In this document: positions 51,076-59,695 of the stretch, piece after piece
Position numbering within the stretch: position 1 is the first letter of the stretch
Layout of the letters: every line of letters starts with the position of its first letter
NCBI GenBank assembly: GCA_016713225.1
Contig: JADJPO010000001.1
Location: 310,001-374,000, forward strand
DNA: 64,000 nucleotides
Source of the DNA: Kineosporiaceae bacterium
GTDB lineage: Bacteria > Actinomycetota > Actinomycetes > Actinomycetales > Kineosporiaceae
Direction: 5' to 3'
Notes under the pieces: generated by a model
What the model was told of the DNA's origin: nothing
The model's database searches: none
What the model saw: the letters and a program-made list of their open reading frames with translations, nothing else
Made by a program: the position numbers and the translations under genes

Positions 51076-54000
51076 ATGACCGTGCCCGTGCATGCCCGCG
51101 CCGGGGTGCTCGTCGTTGCTGCAGCGGGGTACGGCAAGACCACGGTGCTCGAGGCGCTCGCCGCGGAGTCCGGCCAGGCCCAGGTGATGCCGGCTGACCG
51201 GCTGTTGGCCGAGTTCGACCGGCCGGGAGCGCCCGACCCGGCGGCGTCGGACGCCCTGCTGATCGACGATCTCGACCGGCTCTCCGAAGCCGACCAGCAC
51301 CGGCTGCTGGTGGCGCTCGGCCGGCTGCCCGCCTCGGTGCACCTGGCATTGGCCTCCCGCCGGCCGCTGAACCGGTCGGCGTTGGCCGCGTTGCGCCGTC
51401 CGGTTCGAGAACGCCATGCCACCGACCTGGCGCTGTCGGTCGAGGCCGCCACTCGTGTCCTGCGCGACGAACACGGCATCCAGGACGCCGACCAGGCCGA
51501 GGCGATCCACCAGCTCACCGCCGGGTGGCCCGCGTTGGTGCACTGGGCCGGTGACGCCCTGGGTCGATCCGGGACGGCGTTGTCGGGGTTGGCCGAGGTG
51601 CTCACCGATCCGGCTGGTGCGACGTCGTCCTGGTTGCACCAACAGGTGATCCCCGACCTCACCCCTGCGATGCGCACCATCCTGGAACTGGCCGAGGACG
51701 TCGGCCCGCTCTCGGCGGAGTTGCTGCGCCACCTGGACGTCGCGTTGCCGGACGTTCCCGCCCAGTCCGCCCGGTCCGCCCAGTCCGCCCGGTCCGCCCG
51801 GTCCGCCCACCAACCAGGTGAGGGCTCGCCGGTCGAGGCGGCGCTGGCCGATCTGGCCGCGATCGGCGTGCTGGCCCCGCTGCCCGGGGTGCGGACCGGC
51901 GGCGTCCCCGAGCTCTGGCTCCCGGTGCCCGTGCTCGCGGCGGCGGTGCGGCGCCGCGGCGTCCCGCCCACCGACGCGCACCGGCTGTGGGCCGCGGCGC
52001 AGTGGTATGTCGCGCACCGCCTGCCGTTGTGGGCCGCCGTGGTCCTGGTGCGGGCCGGGCAGAGCGACCTGGCCGTCGCTCTGATCGCCGAGCAGGGCGA
52101 CGAGATGCTCGCGGCGGGTGGCGCGACGGCCCTGGCGGCGCTCATCGACGACCTGCCGGACGCCGCGCGCGACGACGTCCGGCTGCAGTTGCTGCTGGGC
52201 GATGCGCGCCGGATGGCCGGGGACATCGAGGGCGCCGCGCGGGTCTTCGGATCCTTGGTGCGCACTGTCGAGTCCGGCCGGTCCTGGAGCGCTGCCCTGG
52301 CCTGGCGGGTGGCCATGGTCCGCTACATGCGCGGTGCCTACCGCGAGGCCCTGGTTGCGTGTGACGGCGCGGCCGACCCGGACGTCGACCCGGCCGCCGA
52401 CCCGGCTGCGCCGGCTGATCTGGTCATGTTGCACACCTGCCGGGCCAGCGCCCTGTTCGCCCTCGGTGAGGCGCAGGTCTCGCAGCAGGTTGCCCGCCGC
52501 GGGGTGGCGCTCGCCGAGAGTGCCGGCGAACCGCGGTTGCGGGCGGCCGCCTACACGGCCCTGGCGCTGAGCGAGACCGGATCCGACCGCGAACTGCACC
52601 TGCGCCTGGCCCGGGACGCCGCCGAGGCAGCCGGGGACGTCGTCCAGCTGGCCCGCGTGCTGGTCAACCAGGGCGACCACCTGCTCGCCATCGCGGAGTA
52701 CGAGGCGGCGCTCGAGGTGACACTGCGCGCGCGGGCGGCCGCCGAACTCGGGGCACCACCGGGGTTGTTGCAGGTGGCCACGCACAACGTCGGTGAGGCC
52801 CTGGTGCGGGTCGGCCGGTATGCCGAGGCCGAGTTCGCCTTCGAACGCACCGCTCGGCTGGGACGCCGGGTGGGGCTGGCCCGCGCGGCCATCGGCCTGC
52901 GGGGCCTCGGCGAGGTGCGCCGCGTGCTCGGCCTGCCCGAGCAAGCCCGGATGGCCTACGAAGAGGCGGTCGAGCTCTCACGGCAGATGGGCGACATGCA
53001 GGTGCTGGTTCCGGCGCTGTGCGGGCTCAGCCGGGTGATGGCGGAGGCCCGGACCCCGGACGTCGTCGCGGCAGCCAGGGTGCCGGCGGACGAGGCCGTC
53101 GCCATCGCGCCGGCGGAGATGCGTCCGGCGGCCCTGGTCGCCCGGGGCTGGGTCGCCCTGGCCGAGGGCGACGTCGCGAGGGCGCGCGAGCTGGCTGCCG
53201 AGGCGGTCGAGGGGGCACGTCACGCCCGGGTGACCCCAGCGTTGGCCGAGGCGCTCGAACTCACCGGCGCGGTGGCGCCGGACCCCCCGACCGCCCGGGC
53301 GGCGTTGGCCGAGGCGGCGGCGCTGTGGCAGCGCGCGGGCGCCCTGCCCGCGGTCGACCGGCTGGCCGTGCTGATGGGCCGGCTGCCGGGGGCCGATGCC
53401 GCGGCCCGGGTCGCGGCCCGCGAAGCCGGCCGACGCCTGCTGCAGCTCGGCGTCCGGTCGGTGGACGGCGGGCCGGTGCTGCCGGTCGACGGCACCGCGT
53501 CCTCGCTGCGGGTGCGGGTGCTGGGCGGGTTCGAGGTCAGCGCCGCGGGCCGTCCGGTGCCGCTCACTGCCTGGCGCTCCAAGCAGGCCCGCACCCTGGT
53601 CAAGCTGTTGGTGGCCCGGCGCGGTCGCCCGGTGCCCCGCGGCGAGATCTGTGAACTGCTCTGGCCGGACGACGAACCGCAACGCACCGCGCACCGGCTC
53701 TCGGTGCTGTTGTCGGTGGTCCGGTCCGTGCTCGACGCGGGCAAGATCTTCCCGCCGGACCAGTACATCCGGGCCGACCCCGCCGGGTTGTCGCTGGTGC
53801 GCGAACACGTCGTGGTGGACGCCGAGGAGTTGCTGCGCGACGCGGCACACGCCGTCCGGCTGGCTCGGGCCGGTGAGGTCGCCCGCGCCCGAGAGCTGCT
53901 GGCCGAGGTGGACAGCGCCTACGTCGGCGATGCCTTCGACGACGAACCGTACGAGGAATGGGCCGATGCGCTGCGCGAGGAGACTCGCGCCGCCTGGCTG

Positions 54001-54246
54001 CGTTCGGTGCGGGCGGCGGCCGAGCTGGCCCGGCGAGCCGGCGACGACGATCAGGCCATCGCCGGCCTGGTGCGGTTGCTGGCCGCAGACCCGCTGGACG
54101 AATCCGCCCACCGGGCGTTGGTCGGCGTCCTGGTGCGGGCGGGACGCCACGGTGAGGCGCGGCGGGCCTTCGACCGCTGGTCGGCGGCCATGCGTTCGAT
54201 CGAGGCCCCGGCGCCCAGTCCCGAGGTGCTGCGCTCGGCGCCGTGA
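51076..54246 (+). CDS. Large ATPase/TPR regulator with C-terminal SARP-type (BTAD) domain
   Basis: A 1,056-residue protein. It begins with a P-loop NTPase: Walker A AAAGYGKTTVLEA (about 14-26) and Walker B-like DALLIDDLDRL, as in LuxR-LAL/MalT-type STAND regulators. A long helical TPR-like region follows (about 350-790). The C-terminus is an OmpR-like DNA-binding domain (LRVRVLGGFEVSAAGRPVPL; AWRSKQARTLVKLLVARRG) and a BTAD domain ending near 1,050. This is the SARP pattern with an inverted order, the DNA-binding half being last. A 9-base tandem array (51761-51805) encodes AQS/ARS units. ATG at 51076, ten bases after AGAGGAGG; a GTG at 51067 is possible. Confidence 0.82.
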   Translation: MTVPVHARAGVLVVAAAGYGKTTVLEALAAESGQAQVMPADRLLAEFDRPGAPDPAASDALLIDDLDRLSEADQHRLLVALGRLPASVHLALASRRPLNRSALAALRRPVRERHATDLALSVEAATRVLRDEHGIQDADQAEAIHQLTAGWPALVHWAGDALGRSGTALSGLAEVLTDPAGATSSWLHQQVIPDLTPAMRTILELAEDVGPLSAELLRHLDVALPDVPAQSARSAQSARSARSAHQPGEGSPVEAALADLAAIGVLAPLPGVRTGGVPELWLPVPVLAAAVRRRGVPPTDAHRLWAAAQWYVAHRLPLWAAVVLVRAGQSDLAVALIAEQGDEMLAAGGATALAALIDDLPDAARDDVRLQLLLGDARRMAGDIEGAARVFGSLVRTVESGRSWSAALAWRVAMVRYMRGAYREALVACDGAADPDVDPAADPAAPADLVMLHTCRASALFALGEAQVSQQVARRGVALAESAGEPRLRAAAYTALALSETGSDRELHLRLARDAAEAAGDVVQLARVLVNQGDHLLAIAEYEAALEVTLRARAAAELGAPPGLLQVATHNVGEALVRVGRYAEAEFAFERTARLGRRVGLARAAIGLRGLGEVRRVLGLPEQARMAYEEAVELSRQMGDMQVLVPALCGLSRVMAEARTPDVVAAARVPADEAVAIAPAEMRPAALVARGWVALAEGDVARARELAAEAVEGARHARVTPALAEALELTGAVAPDPPTARAALAEAAALWQRAGALPAVDRLAVLMGRLPGADAAARVAAREAGRRLLQLGVRSVDGGPVLPVDGTASSLRVRVLGGFEVSAAGRPVPLTAWRSKQARTLVKLLVARRGRPVPRGEICELLWPDDEPQRTAHRLSVLLSVVRSVLDAGKIFPPDQYIRADPAGLSLVREHVVVDAEELLRDAAHAVRLARAGEVARARELLAEVDSAYVGDAFDDEPYEEWADALREETRAAWLRSVRAAAELARRAGDDDQAIAGLVRLLAADPLDESAHRALVGVLVRAGRHGEARRAFDRWSAAMRSIEAPAPSPEVLRSAP
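51761..51805. repeat. 9-base coding minisatellite, five units
   Basis: Units CCCRGTCCG repeat five times without interruption, encoding an Ala-Gln/Arg-Ser linker between the ATPase part and the TPR part of the large regulator. Gains or losses would stay in frame. Confidence 0.8.
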
Positions 54247-54288
54247 CGGCCGTGACATCTCTGAGGGCCGTGACGAGAGGGCCGTGAT
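54239..54288. repeat. GGCCGTGAC direct repeats
   Basis: Copies at 54239-54247 (CGCCGTGAC), 54248-54256, 54266-54274 and 54280-54288 (last ends in T) lie directly after the SARP-type gene and 60 bases before the calcium-binding-repeat gene. Repeated half-sites on one face are the kind of site activators use. Low certainty. Confidence 0.45.
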
Positions 54289-54350
54289 GACGCGGTACTG
54301 ATACCTGCGGAGAGGCTGACCACACACCACACTCACCCGAGGAGCAGTCG

Positions 54351-54935
54351 ATGAAGGCCCGAAGCATCTCCCTGGCGGCGATCTCGCTGTTGTTGGCGGG
54401 AATCCCCGCCCTGGCCGCCCCGGCGGCGGCCGCTCCCGTCTCGCCGACCGTCGGCTGCCTGGACCCCGGTGGGGGAGCGGTGGTCGGCATCCTGCCGTTG
54501 AACGTGATCAGGGGGACGGCGGCCGGCGAGGTGCTCACCGGAACCGCCGGCGACGACCTGATCGTCGGGCTCGGCGGCCCCGATGTGATCGCCGGGCTCG
54601 GCGGCAACGACGTGATCCTCGCCGGGGCGGGTCACGACCTGGTCTTCGGCGGGCTCGGGCGCGACTGCCTGGAGGGTAACGACGGCGACGACGTCCTCTT
54701 CGGCAACGAGGACGACGACAGGATCTACGGCGACCAAGGTGCCGACACGCTCTACGGCACCAAGGGGAACGACATGCTGTACGGGTACGACCTGGTGGGC
54801 GTCGATGCCGCGGTCGGTGAGACCGTGCCGGTCAACACCCTGGACGGCGGCGACGGGGACAACACCTGCGTGACGGGTGGCTACTGGGATCAGGATCACT
54901 GGGCCGGGTGCCTCCACACCGAGGTGCGGTACTGA
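54351..54935 (+). CDS. Secreted hemolysin-type calcium-binding repeat protein
   Basis: A 194-residue protein with a Sec signal (ending ALAAPAAAAP). Six or more RTX-like nonapeptide units follow, with GGxGxD-type turns (GTAGDDLIVGLGGPDVIAGL, GGNDVILAGAGHDLVFGG), which form a calcium-loaded beta roll. A cysteine pair near the end may form a disulfide. No catalytic domain is attached, so it is a small structural or binding protein. GAGGAG seven bases before the ATG. Confidence 0.83.
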   Translation: MKARSISLAAISLLLAGIPALAAPAAAAPVSPTVGCLDPGGGAVVGILPLNVIRGTAAGEVLTGTAGDDLIVGLGGPDVIAGLGGNDVILAGAGHDLVFGGLGRDCLEGNDGDDVLFGNEDDDRIYGDQGADTLYGTKGNDMLYGYDLVGVDAAVGETVPVNTLDGGDGDNTCVTGGYWDQDHWAGCLHTEVRY

Positions 54936-54970
54936 GCCGGCCGGGACCGGTCTGCTGACCGGGCGGTGAG

Positions 54971-55573
54971 GTGACCAGCGAACTCAGCTGGGCGGTCGGC
55001 CTCGGGCTGGCCGCCGGGCTGTTGTCCCTGATCGATCCCGTGCCCTATGTGCGTGACGTGCTGCGCGGGAGCACCCGGCCGCACCGCGGCACCTGGTGCG
55101 TGTGGAGCGTGCTGGGCATCGTCGCCTTCTTCTCCCAGTGGGGCGGCGGGGGCGGCTGGAGCCTGGTGATGGTCGGGATCCAGGCGGTGAGCATGACGAT
55201 GGTGTTCGCGTTGTCGATTCGGCGGGGGGTCGGTGGACTGGCCCGGATCGACCAGACACTGATCGGTGTGGCCATCGTCGGCATCCTGGGCTGGCAGGTC
55301 TCGGACGAGCCCCTGGTCGCCGTGGTCTGTGTCGTGGTGGCGGACCTCGCCGGGGCGCTGATGATGCTGCCCAAGACCTGGCGTGACCCCGGTTCGGAGA
55401 CGCTCTCGACCTTCGCGCTCGCCGGGGCGTCGGGCGTTCTGGCCGCCCTGGCCGAGGGGCCGGCCGGGCTCACGCTGCTGCTCTACCCGGTGTACTTCGG
55501 GGTGATCAATGCCCTGACCGCCGGGATCATCGTCGCCCGGACCCGCGCCCTGCGGGTGCTCACGCCGTCCTGA
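54971..55573 (+). CDS. Membrane protein, unknown family
   Basis: A 200-residue protein with about six helices. YVRDVLRGSTRPHRGTWCVWSVLG in the first third resembles small PQ-loop-like membrane proteins (prolines, short loops, two three-helix halves), but the match is weak. GTG after GGTGAGGTG. It ends 59 bases from the convergent ligase gene. Confidence 0.6.
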   Translation: MTSELSWAVGLGLAAGLLSLIDPVPYVRDVLRGSTRPHRGTWCVWSVLGIVAFFSQWGGGGGWSLVMVGIQAVSMTMVFALSIRRGVGGLARIDQTLIGVAIVGILGWQVSDEPLVAVVCVVVADLAGALMMLPKTWRDPGSETLSTFALAGASGVLAALAEGPAGLTLLLYPVYFGVINALTAGIIVARTRALRVLTPS

Positions 55574-55631
55574 GCTGGATCACACCGCCTCGACCGGCTC
55601 GCGGTGCGTGTCGTCGCCTCGCCTGCCCCCG

Positions 55632-56792
55632 TCAGTCGATCGGCTGCACCGGCTCGTGGCGCAACTCGGCGACCAGGCTGCGGACGACGGCGCGCAGGTC
55701 GCCGTCGTGCGCGGCGGCGACCTGTCGCTGCCTGGCATAACTGGCGCCGCGCTCGACGATCTGCCACACCGAGGCCAGCTCCGGCTCGCAGCCCAACCGC
55801 CGACCGGTCGGCGCGAGCCGTTCCAGCAGCTCGGCCAGGTCCTCGGTGACCAGTCGTTCGCGGTTGGCCGCATCGAGGATCACGATGGCGTCCAGGCCGT
55901 ACCGCGCCGAACGCCACTTGTTCTCCTGCACGTGCCAGGGCGGCAACGTGGGCAGGCATTCACCGGCGTCCAGCCGGGCGTCGAGATCGACCACCAGGCA
56001 ATGGATCAGGGCAGCGATCGCCGATACCTCCGCCAGGGTCGGCAGGCCGTCGCAGATGCGGACCTCGAGGGTTCCGATCTCCGGGGACGGCCGGATGTCC
56101 CAGCGGACGTCCTTGTACTGCTCGATGACGCCCGTGACGAACATGTCGTCGAGATAGGACTCGAACTGCGCCCAGGTGTCGAACTGAAACGGGAGCCCTG
56201 CGGTGGGCAACTGCTGGAACATCAGCGCCCGGTTGCTGGCATACCCGGTGTCGATCCCGCCCCAATACGGCGAGGATGCCGAGAGTGCTTGCAGGTGAGG
56301 GAAATACGTGAGCAGCGCGTTGAGGATCGGCAACACGCGTTCCGGGCGGGTGATCCCGACGTGGACGTGCACGCCGTAGATCATCATCTGGCGGCCCCAC
56401 CACTGGGTGCGATCGATCAGGGTCGCATAGCGTTCGCCGTCTGCGACCCGCTGGTCCTGCCAGCTGGCGAACGGGTGCGATCCGGCCGAGAACAGCTCGA
56501 CGTTCATCGGGTCGGTCGCCGTGCGCACCTCGGCGAGCGAGGCGGCCAGGTCGGCCCGAGCCTCCGGCACCGTGGCACACACCCCGGTCACCAGCTCGAC
56601 CGTGTTGAGCAGCAGTTCCTGGTGGATGCGTGGATGACGCGCCGAACCGGCCGGCCTGACGGCGTCCAGGATCTGATCGGCGACCGAGACCAGGTCACCG
56701 GTGTCGGGATCGGCCAGAGCCAGTTCCCACTCGACGCCGATCGTCGTCGCCGCCGACGGACGGAAGCTCACCCGCTCGGGACTGTTCGTCAT
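55632..56792 (-). CDS. GCS2-type glutamate-cysteine ligase (YbdK/EgtA-like)
   Basis: A 386-residue carboxylate-amine ligase of the GCS2 fold. It shows TTIGVEWELALAD at the start (Glu for Mg/ATP), QMMIYGVHVHVGI with metal/substrate histidines, and IRPSPEIGTLEVRICDGLPT. Members join glutamate to cysteine (weakly, for YbdK) or supply gamma-glutamylcysteine to ergothioneine synthesis (EgtA). It overlaps the cysE stop by four bases and is the last gene of the cysteine operon, so cysteine is a likely substrate. Confidence 0.87.
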   Translation of the reverse strand: MTNSPERVSFRPSAATTIGVEWELALADPDTGDLVSVADQILDAVRPAGSARHPRIHQELLLNTVELVTGVCATVPEARADLAASLAEVRTATDPMNVELFSAGSHPFASWQDQRVADGERYATLIDRTQWWGRQMMIYGVHVHVGITRPERVLPILNALLTYFPHLQALSASSPYWGGIDTGYASNRALMFQQLPTAGLPFQFDTWAQFESYLDDMFVTGVIEQYKDVRWDIRPSPEIGTLEVRICDGLPTLAEVSAIAALIHCLVVDLDARLDAGECLPTLPPWHVQENKWRSARYGLDAIVILDAANRERLVTEDLAELLERLAPTGRRLGCEPELASVWQIVERGASYARQRQVAAAHDGDLRAVVRSLVAELRHEPVQPID

Positions 56793-57526
56793 ATCGAGTA
56801 GTCACCGGGCTGCCAGAGTCCGACGTCGACCATGCGGACGGCGTCCGCCGAGGGTTCGCGGCGGGCGATCGCCTCGATCCGCTCGCCCGGCCCGGCGGAC
56901 AGGCGCGCCTCGAGCGCTGCGACCCGATCGAGCAGCTCGCGTACCGTCGCGCCCACCGGGTCGGGCGTGTTGCTGTGATCGAGGTCGGGGCGATCGGACG
57001 GCGTCCGCTTGCGAGAGCGGGAGATGACCTGACCCGGGACGCCGACCACGACCGAGTTGTCCGCCACCGAGCGGACCAGGACGGCGTTGGCGCCGATCCG
57101 GGAGTCGTGGCCGACGGTCAGGTTGCCCAGGATCTTCGCCCCGGCACCGATCGTCACTCGATTGCCGATGGTGGGGTGACGCTTGCCCGGTTCGAGGCTG
57201 CTGCCGCCCAGGGTGACCCCGTGGTAGATCGTCACCTCGTCGCCGACCTCGGCGGTCTCACCGATCACCACGCCGGCCCCGTGATCGATGAACACCCCCT
57301 CGCCGAGGCGGGCGCCGGGGTGGATCTCGATCCCGGTGGCCCAGCGGACCGCTTGCGACAGGCCGCGGGCCGCGGTGTAGCGACGGCGTCGCCACAGCGT
57401 GCTGCTCACCCGGTGCGCCCACAGCGCGTGCAGCCCCGGGTAGAACAGCGCCACCTCCCACGCGGAGCGGGCGGCCGGGTCCCGTTCCAGCACCGCGCGG
57501 ACGTCCTGTCGGATGCGTCGGAACAT
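56789..57526 (-). CDS. cysE: Serine O-acetyltransferase
   Basis: A 245-residue hexapeptide-repeat transferase that makes O-acetylserine from serine and acetyl-CoA. It has an N-terminal helical part (LFYPGLHALWAHRVSS), then the left-handed beta helix with IEIHPGARLGEGVFIDHGAG, DEVTIYHGVTLGG and RHPTIGNRVTIGAGAKILG. His in the HGAG and HGVT loops are catalytic and binding residues. It follows the PIG-L/cysK gene after 43 bases with GGAGAGGG before the ATG. Confidence 0.93.
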   Translation of the reverse strand: MFRRIRQDVRAVLERDPAARSAWEVALFYPGLHALWAHRVSSTLWRRRRYTAARGLSQAVRWATGIEIHPGARLGEGVFIDHGAGVVIGETAEVGDEVTIYHGVTLGGSSLEPGKRHPTIGNRVTIGAGAKILGNLTVGHDSRIGANAVLVRSVADNSVVVGVPGQVISRSRKRTPSDRPDLDHSNTPDPVGATVRELLDRVAALEARLSAGPGERIEAIARREPSADAVRMVDVGLWQPGDYSI

Positions 57527-57569
57527 CGGCTCGCCCTCTCCGTCGTGGTCTGGGTCTCGGTCGGCGAGG

Positions 57570-59432
57570 TCAGTCGGCTAGGTCGGCGAACAGCGCGGTG
57601 CTCAAGTAGCGCTCGCCGAACGACGGGATGATCACGACGATCTGCTTGCCGGCGTTCTCGGGCCGCGAGGCCACCTGGCGCGCCGCCCACAACGCGGCGC
57701 CGGAGGAGATGCCGACCAGCAGGCCCTCTTCTGCGGCGGCGCGGCGAGCCGTGGTGAAGGCGTCGTCGTTGGCCACCTGGATGATCTCGTCGTAGACCGC
57801 GGTGTCGAGCACCTGCGGCACGAAGCCGGCGCCGATGCCCTGGATCGGGTGCGGCCCCTTGGCGCCACCGGACAGCACCGGCGAGGCGGCCGGCTCGACG
57901 GCGACGATCTGCACCGATGGCTTGCGCTCCTTGAGCACCTGCCCGACCCCGGTGATGGTGCCGCCGGTGCCGATGCCCGACACCACGATGTCGACGCCGC
58001 CGGCGGTGTCGCGCCAGATCTCCTCGGCGGTGGTGACCCGGTGGATCTGCGGGTTCGCCGGGTTGGCGAACTGCTGCGGGATGAAGTACTTCGGGTCGGA
58101 CTTGGCCAGCTCCTCGGCCTTGGCGATCGCCCCGCCCATGCCCTCGGGGCCGGGGGTGAGGATGAGCTCGGCACCGTAGGCGCGCAACACCTGGCGCCGC
58201 TCCTTGCTCATGGTCTCGGGCATGGTCAGCACGATCTTCAGTCCGCGGGCGGCGGCGACCATGGCCAGGGCGATGCCGGTGTTGCCGCTGGTCGGCTCGA
58301 CGATGACGGTGTCCGGCCCGATCAGACCGGCCTCGTGCGCGGCGTCCAGCATGGCGACGCCGATGCGGTCCTTGACGCTGTGCGCGGGGTTGAAGAACTC
58401 CAGTTTCGCGAGCACCTCGCCGGCGGCACCGTCGGTGATCCGGTTGATCCGGACCAGTGGGGTGTTGCCGATGAGCTGGGTGACGTCATCGGCGATGCGG
58501 GGGCTGGCGGACTCAGGGATGGACATGCGTGAACCTCCGGGTGGGACGGCCCGTGGGCCGGGTTGACGGGCTGGTTGACGGGCTGGTCGCGGGACTGGTG
58601 GTGGAGCGAACGGGGTCGGCCGTGACAACCCCGACTGGTGGGGGATCACCGCCGACGACGCGATCGGCCGGGGTGCCGTCGCGAGTGACTCGAGGACGGC
58701 CGGGCCTCGGGTGCGGGTCAGCCACTCGTGACCGTAGAGCCGGGCGAATCCCGGCCCGGACAGTTCCGCCGCGTCGATCTGGCTGGCATGGGCGGCCATG
58801 GCGGCCCGCTTACCGGCGATCTCGCGGGCCGATCCGTGCAATGCCAAACCGATCTGCTCGGCGGGAGCACCGAAGGTCGTACCGCCGAGTGAAGCGACGG
58901 CACGGGTGATCACATGGTCGGTGCCGTCGAGCAGGTCCCGATCGACGGTGACCTCGTATCCGGAGACTCGTGCCAGCGCGGCGGCGGCCGAGCCGATCCG
59001 ATGCGTGGTGACGTGGTCCGGGTGCCCGTAGATGCCGGTGGCGTCGTCGTGCACGATCGCTGCCGCGCCCTCGGCGATGGCCAGGTCGGCCACGGTCGCC
59101 GACAGGGCGTCCGGCCGGCACCGGAGCAGCGCGTCCGGGTGCCGGTTGGCCGCCGTCCCGGGGAGACCGGAGTCGCGCCGTCCGAGCAGCACCAGCCGAG
59201 CCACACCGAGCAGCTCGCAGGCCCGCTCCAGTTCGCGCACCCGGACGGCGCCCAGGGACGACGCGCTGTCGCCGCCGGTGCACGGCTCGCCGAGTTCGCC
59301 GCCGGTGGCGGTGACCAGGACGACCCGGTTGCCTCGGGCTGCCAGGCGCTGCAGCAACAGTCCGGTGAAGATGGCCTCGTCGTCGGGGTGGGCGTGCACG
59401 ACGACGACCGTGGATGCAGTGCTGGGGGACAT
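57570..59432 (-). CDS. PIG-L deacetylase-cysteine synthase fusion
   Basis: One open frame of 620 codons. Residues 1-240 are a PIG-L/LmbE domain, with zinc motifs AHPDDE (HPDDE at 15-19) and GHPDH (137-140), as in MshB and Mca of mycothiol metabolism. Residues 241-302 are a Pro/Arg/Ala-rich linker with no stop codon. Residues 303-620 are a full cysteine synthase (CysK): NTPLVRIN, PLP-binding Lys354 in AHSVKDRIG, TSGNTG and GTGGTITGVG, converting O-acetylserine and sulfide to cysteine. A GGAGG and ATG at 58526 would also allow CysK to be made alone. cysE follows. The PIG-L part has no stop of its own, so translation from 59432 must give the fusion unless the read is wrong. Confidence 0.85.
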   Translation of the reverse strand: MSPSTASTVVVVHAHPDDEAIFTGLLLQRLAARGNRVVLVTATGGELGEPCTGGDSASSLGAVRVRELERACELLGVARLVLLGRRDSGLPGTAANRHPDALLRCRPDALSATVADLAIAEGAAAIVHDDATGIYGHPDHVTTHRIGSAAAALARVSGYEVTVDRDLLDGTDHVITRAVASLGGTTFGAPAEQIGLALHGSAREIAGKRAAMAAHASQIDAAELSGPGFARLYGHEWLTRTRGPAVLESLATAPRPIASSAVIPHQSGLSRPTPFAPPPVPRPARQPARQPGPRAVPPGGSRMSIPESASPRIADDVTQLIGNTPLVRINRITDGAAGEVLAKLEFFNPAHSVKDRIGVAMLDAAHEAGLIGPDTVIVEPTSGNTGIALAMVAAARGLKIVLTMPETMSKERRQVLRAYGAELILTPGPEGMGGAIAKAEELAKSDPKYFIPQQFANPANPQIHRVTTAEEIWRDTAGGVDIVVSGIGTGGTITGVGQVLKERKPSVQIVAVEPAASPVLSGGAKGPHPIQGIGAGFVPQVLDTAVYDEIIQVANDDAFTTARRAAAEEGLLVGISSGAALWAARQVASRPENAGKQIVVIIPSFGERYLSTALFADLAD

Positions 59433-59490
59433 CGACAGGGTCCTGTTCTGGTCGCACGGGTGGCGGCGTCGAGCCGCGGGACGGTAACCC

Positions 59491-59529
59491 CTAGCGACAA
59501 CAGAGACAGCTGATCGGACGCGCGAGCAT
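59491..59529 (-). CDS. Cys-rich leader peptide (cysteine attenuator)
   Basis: ATG at 59529 with GAGGG five bases upstream encodes MLARPISCLCCR, then TAG. Three of the last five residues are Cys. It ends 58 bases before the PIG-L/CysK start. Short Cys-rich upstream peptides precede sulfur genes in many actinobacteria and act as cysteine-responsive attenuators. A GCGGC-tcgac-GCCGC hairpin (59463-59477) follows the stop, and ACAGG-ac-CCTGT covers the ribosome site of the next gene. Regulation by cysteinyl-tRNA supply is an inference. Confidence 0.7.
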   Translation of the reverse strand: MLARPISCLCCR

Positions 59530-59695
59530 GCTGCCCTCGACCCACAGGTCGCGGCTGCTCCGGTTGTCCGACTGCACGGGAGCAGTAAACCAGAGCATCG
59601 CGTCGGGCGGGAGCGCAGCGGCAAATTCTCGATCAGACCTACAGGGTTTGACAAACAAGAAGGATGCGCCGGCATCTCTGCTGGGTCACCATGGA

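Noticed and set aside
59528..59695. N-terminal extension of the PAP2 protein
   Set aside because: The stretch overlaps the leader-peptide region of the divergent operon and looks non-coding; the first helix starts after 59750.
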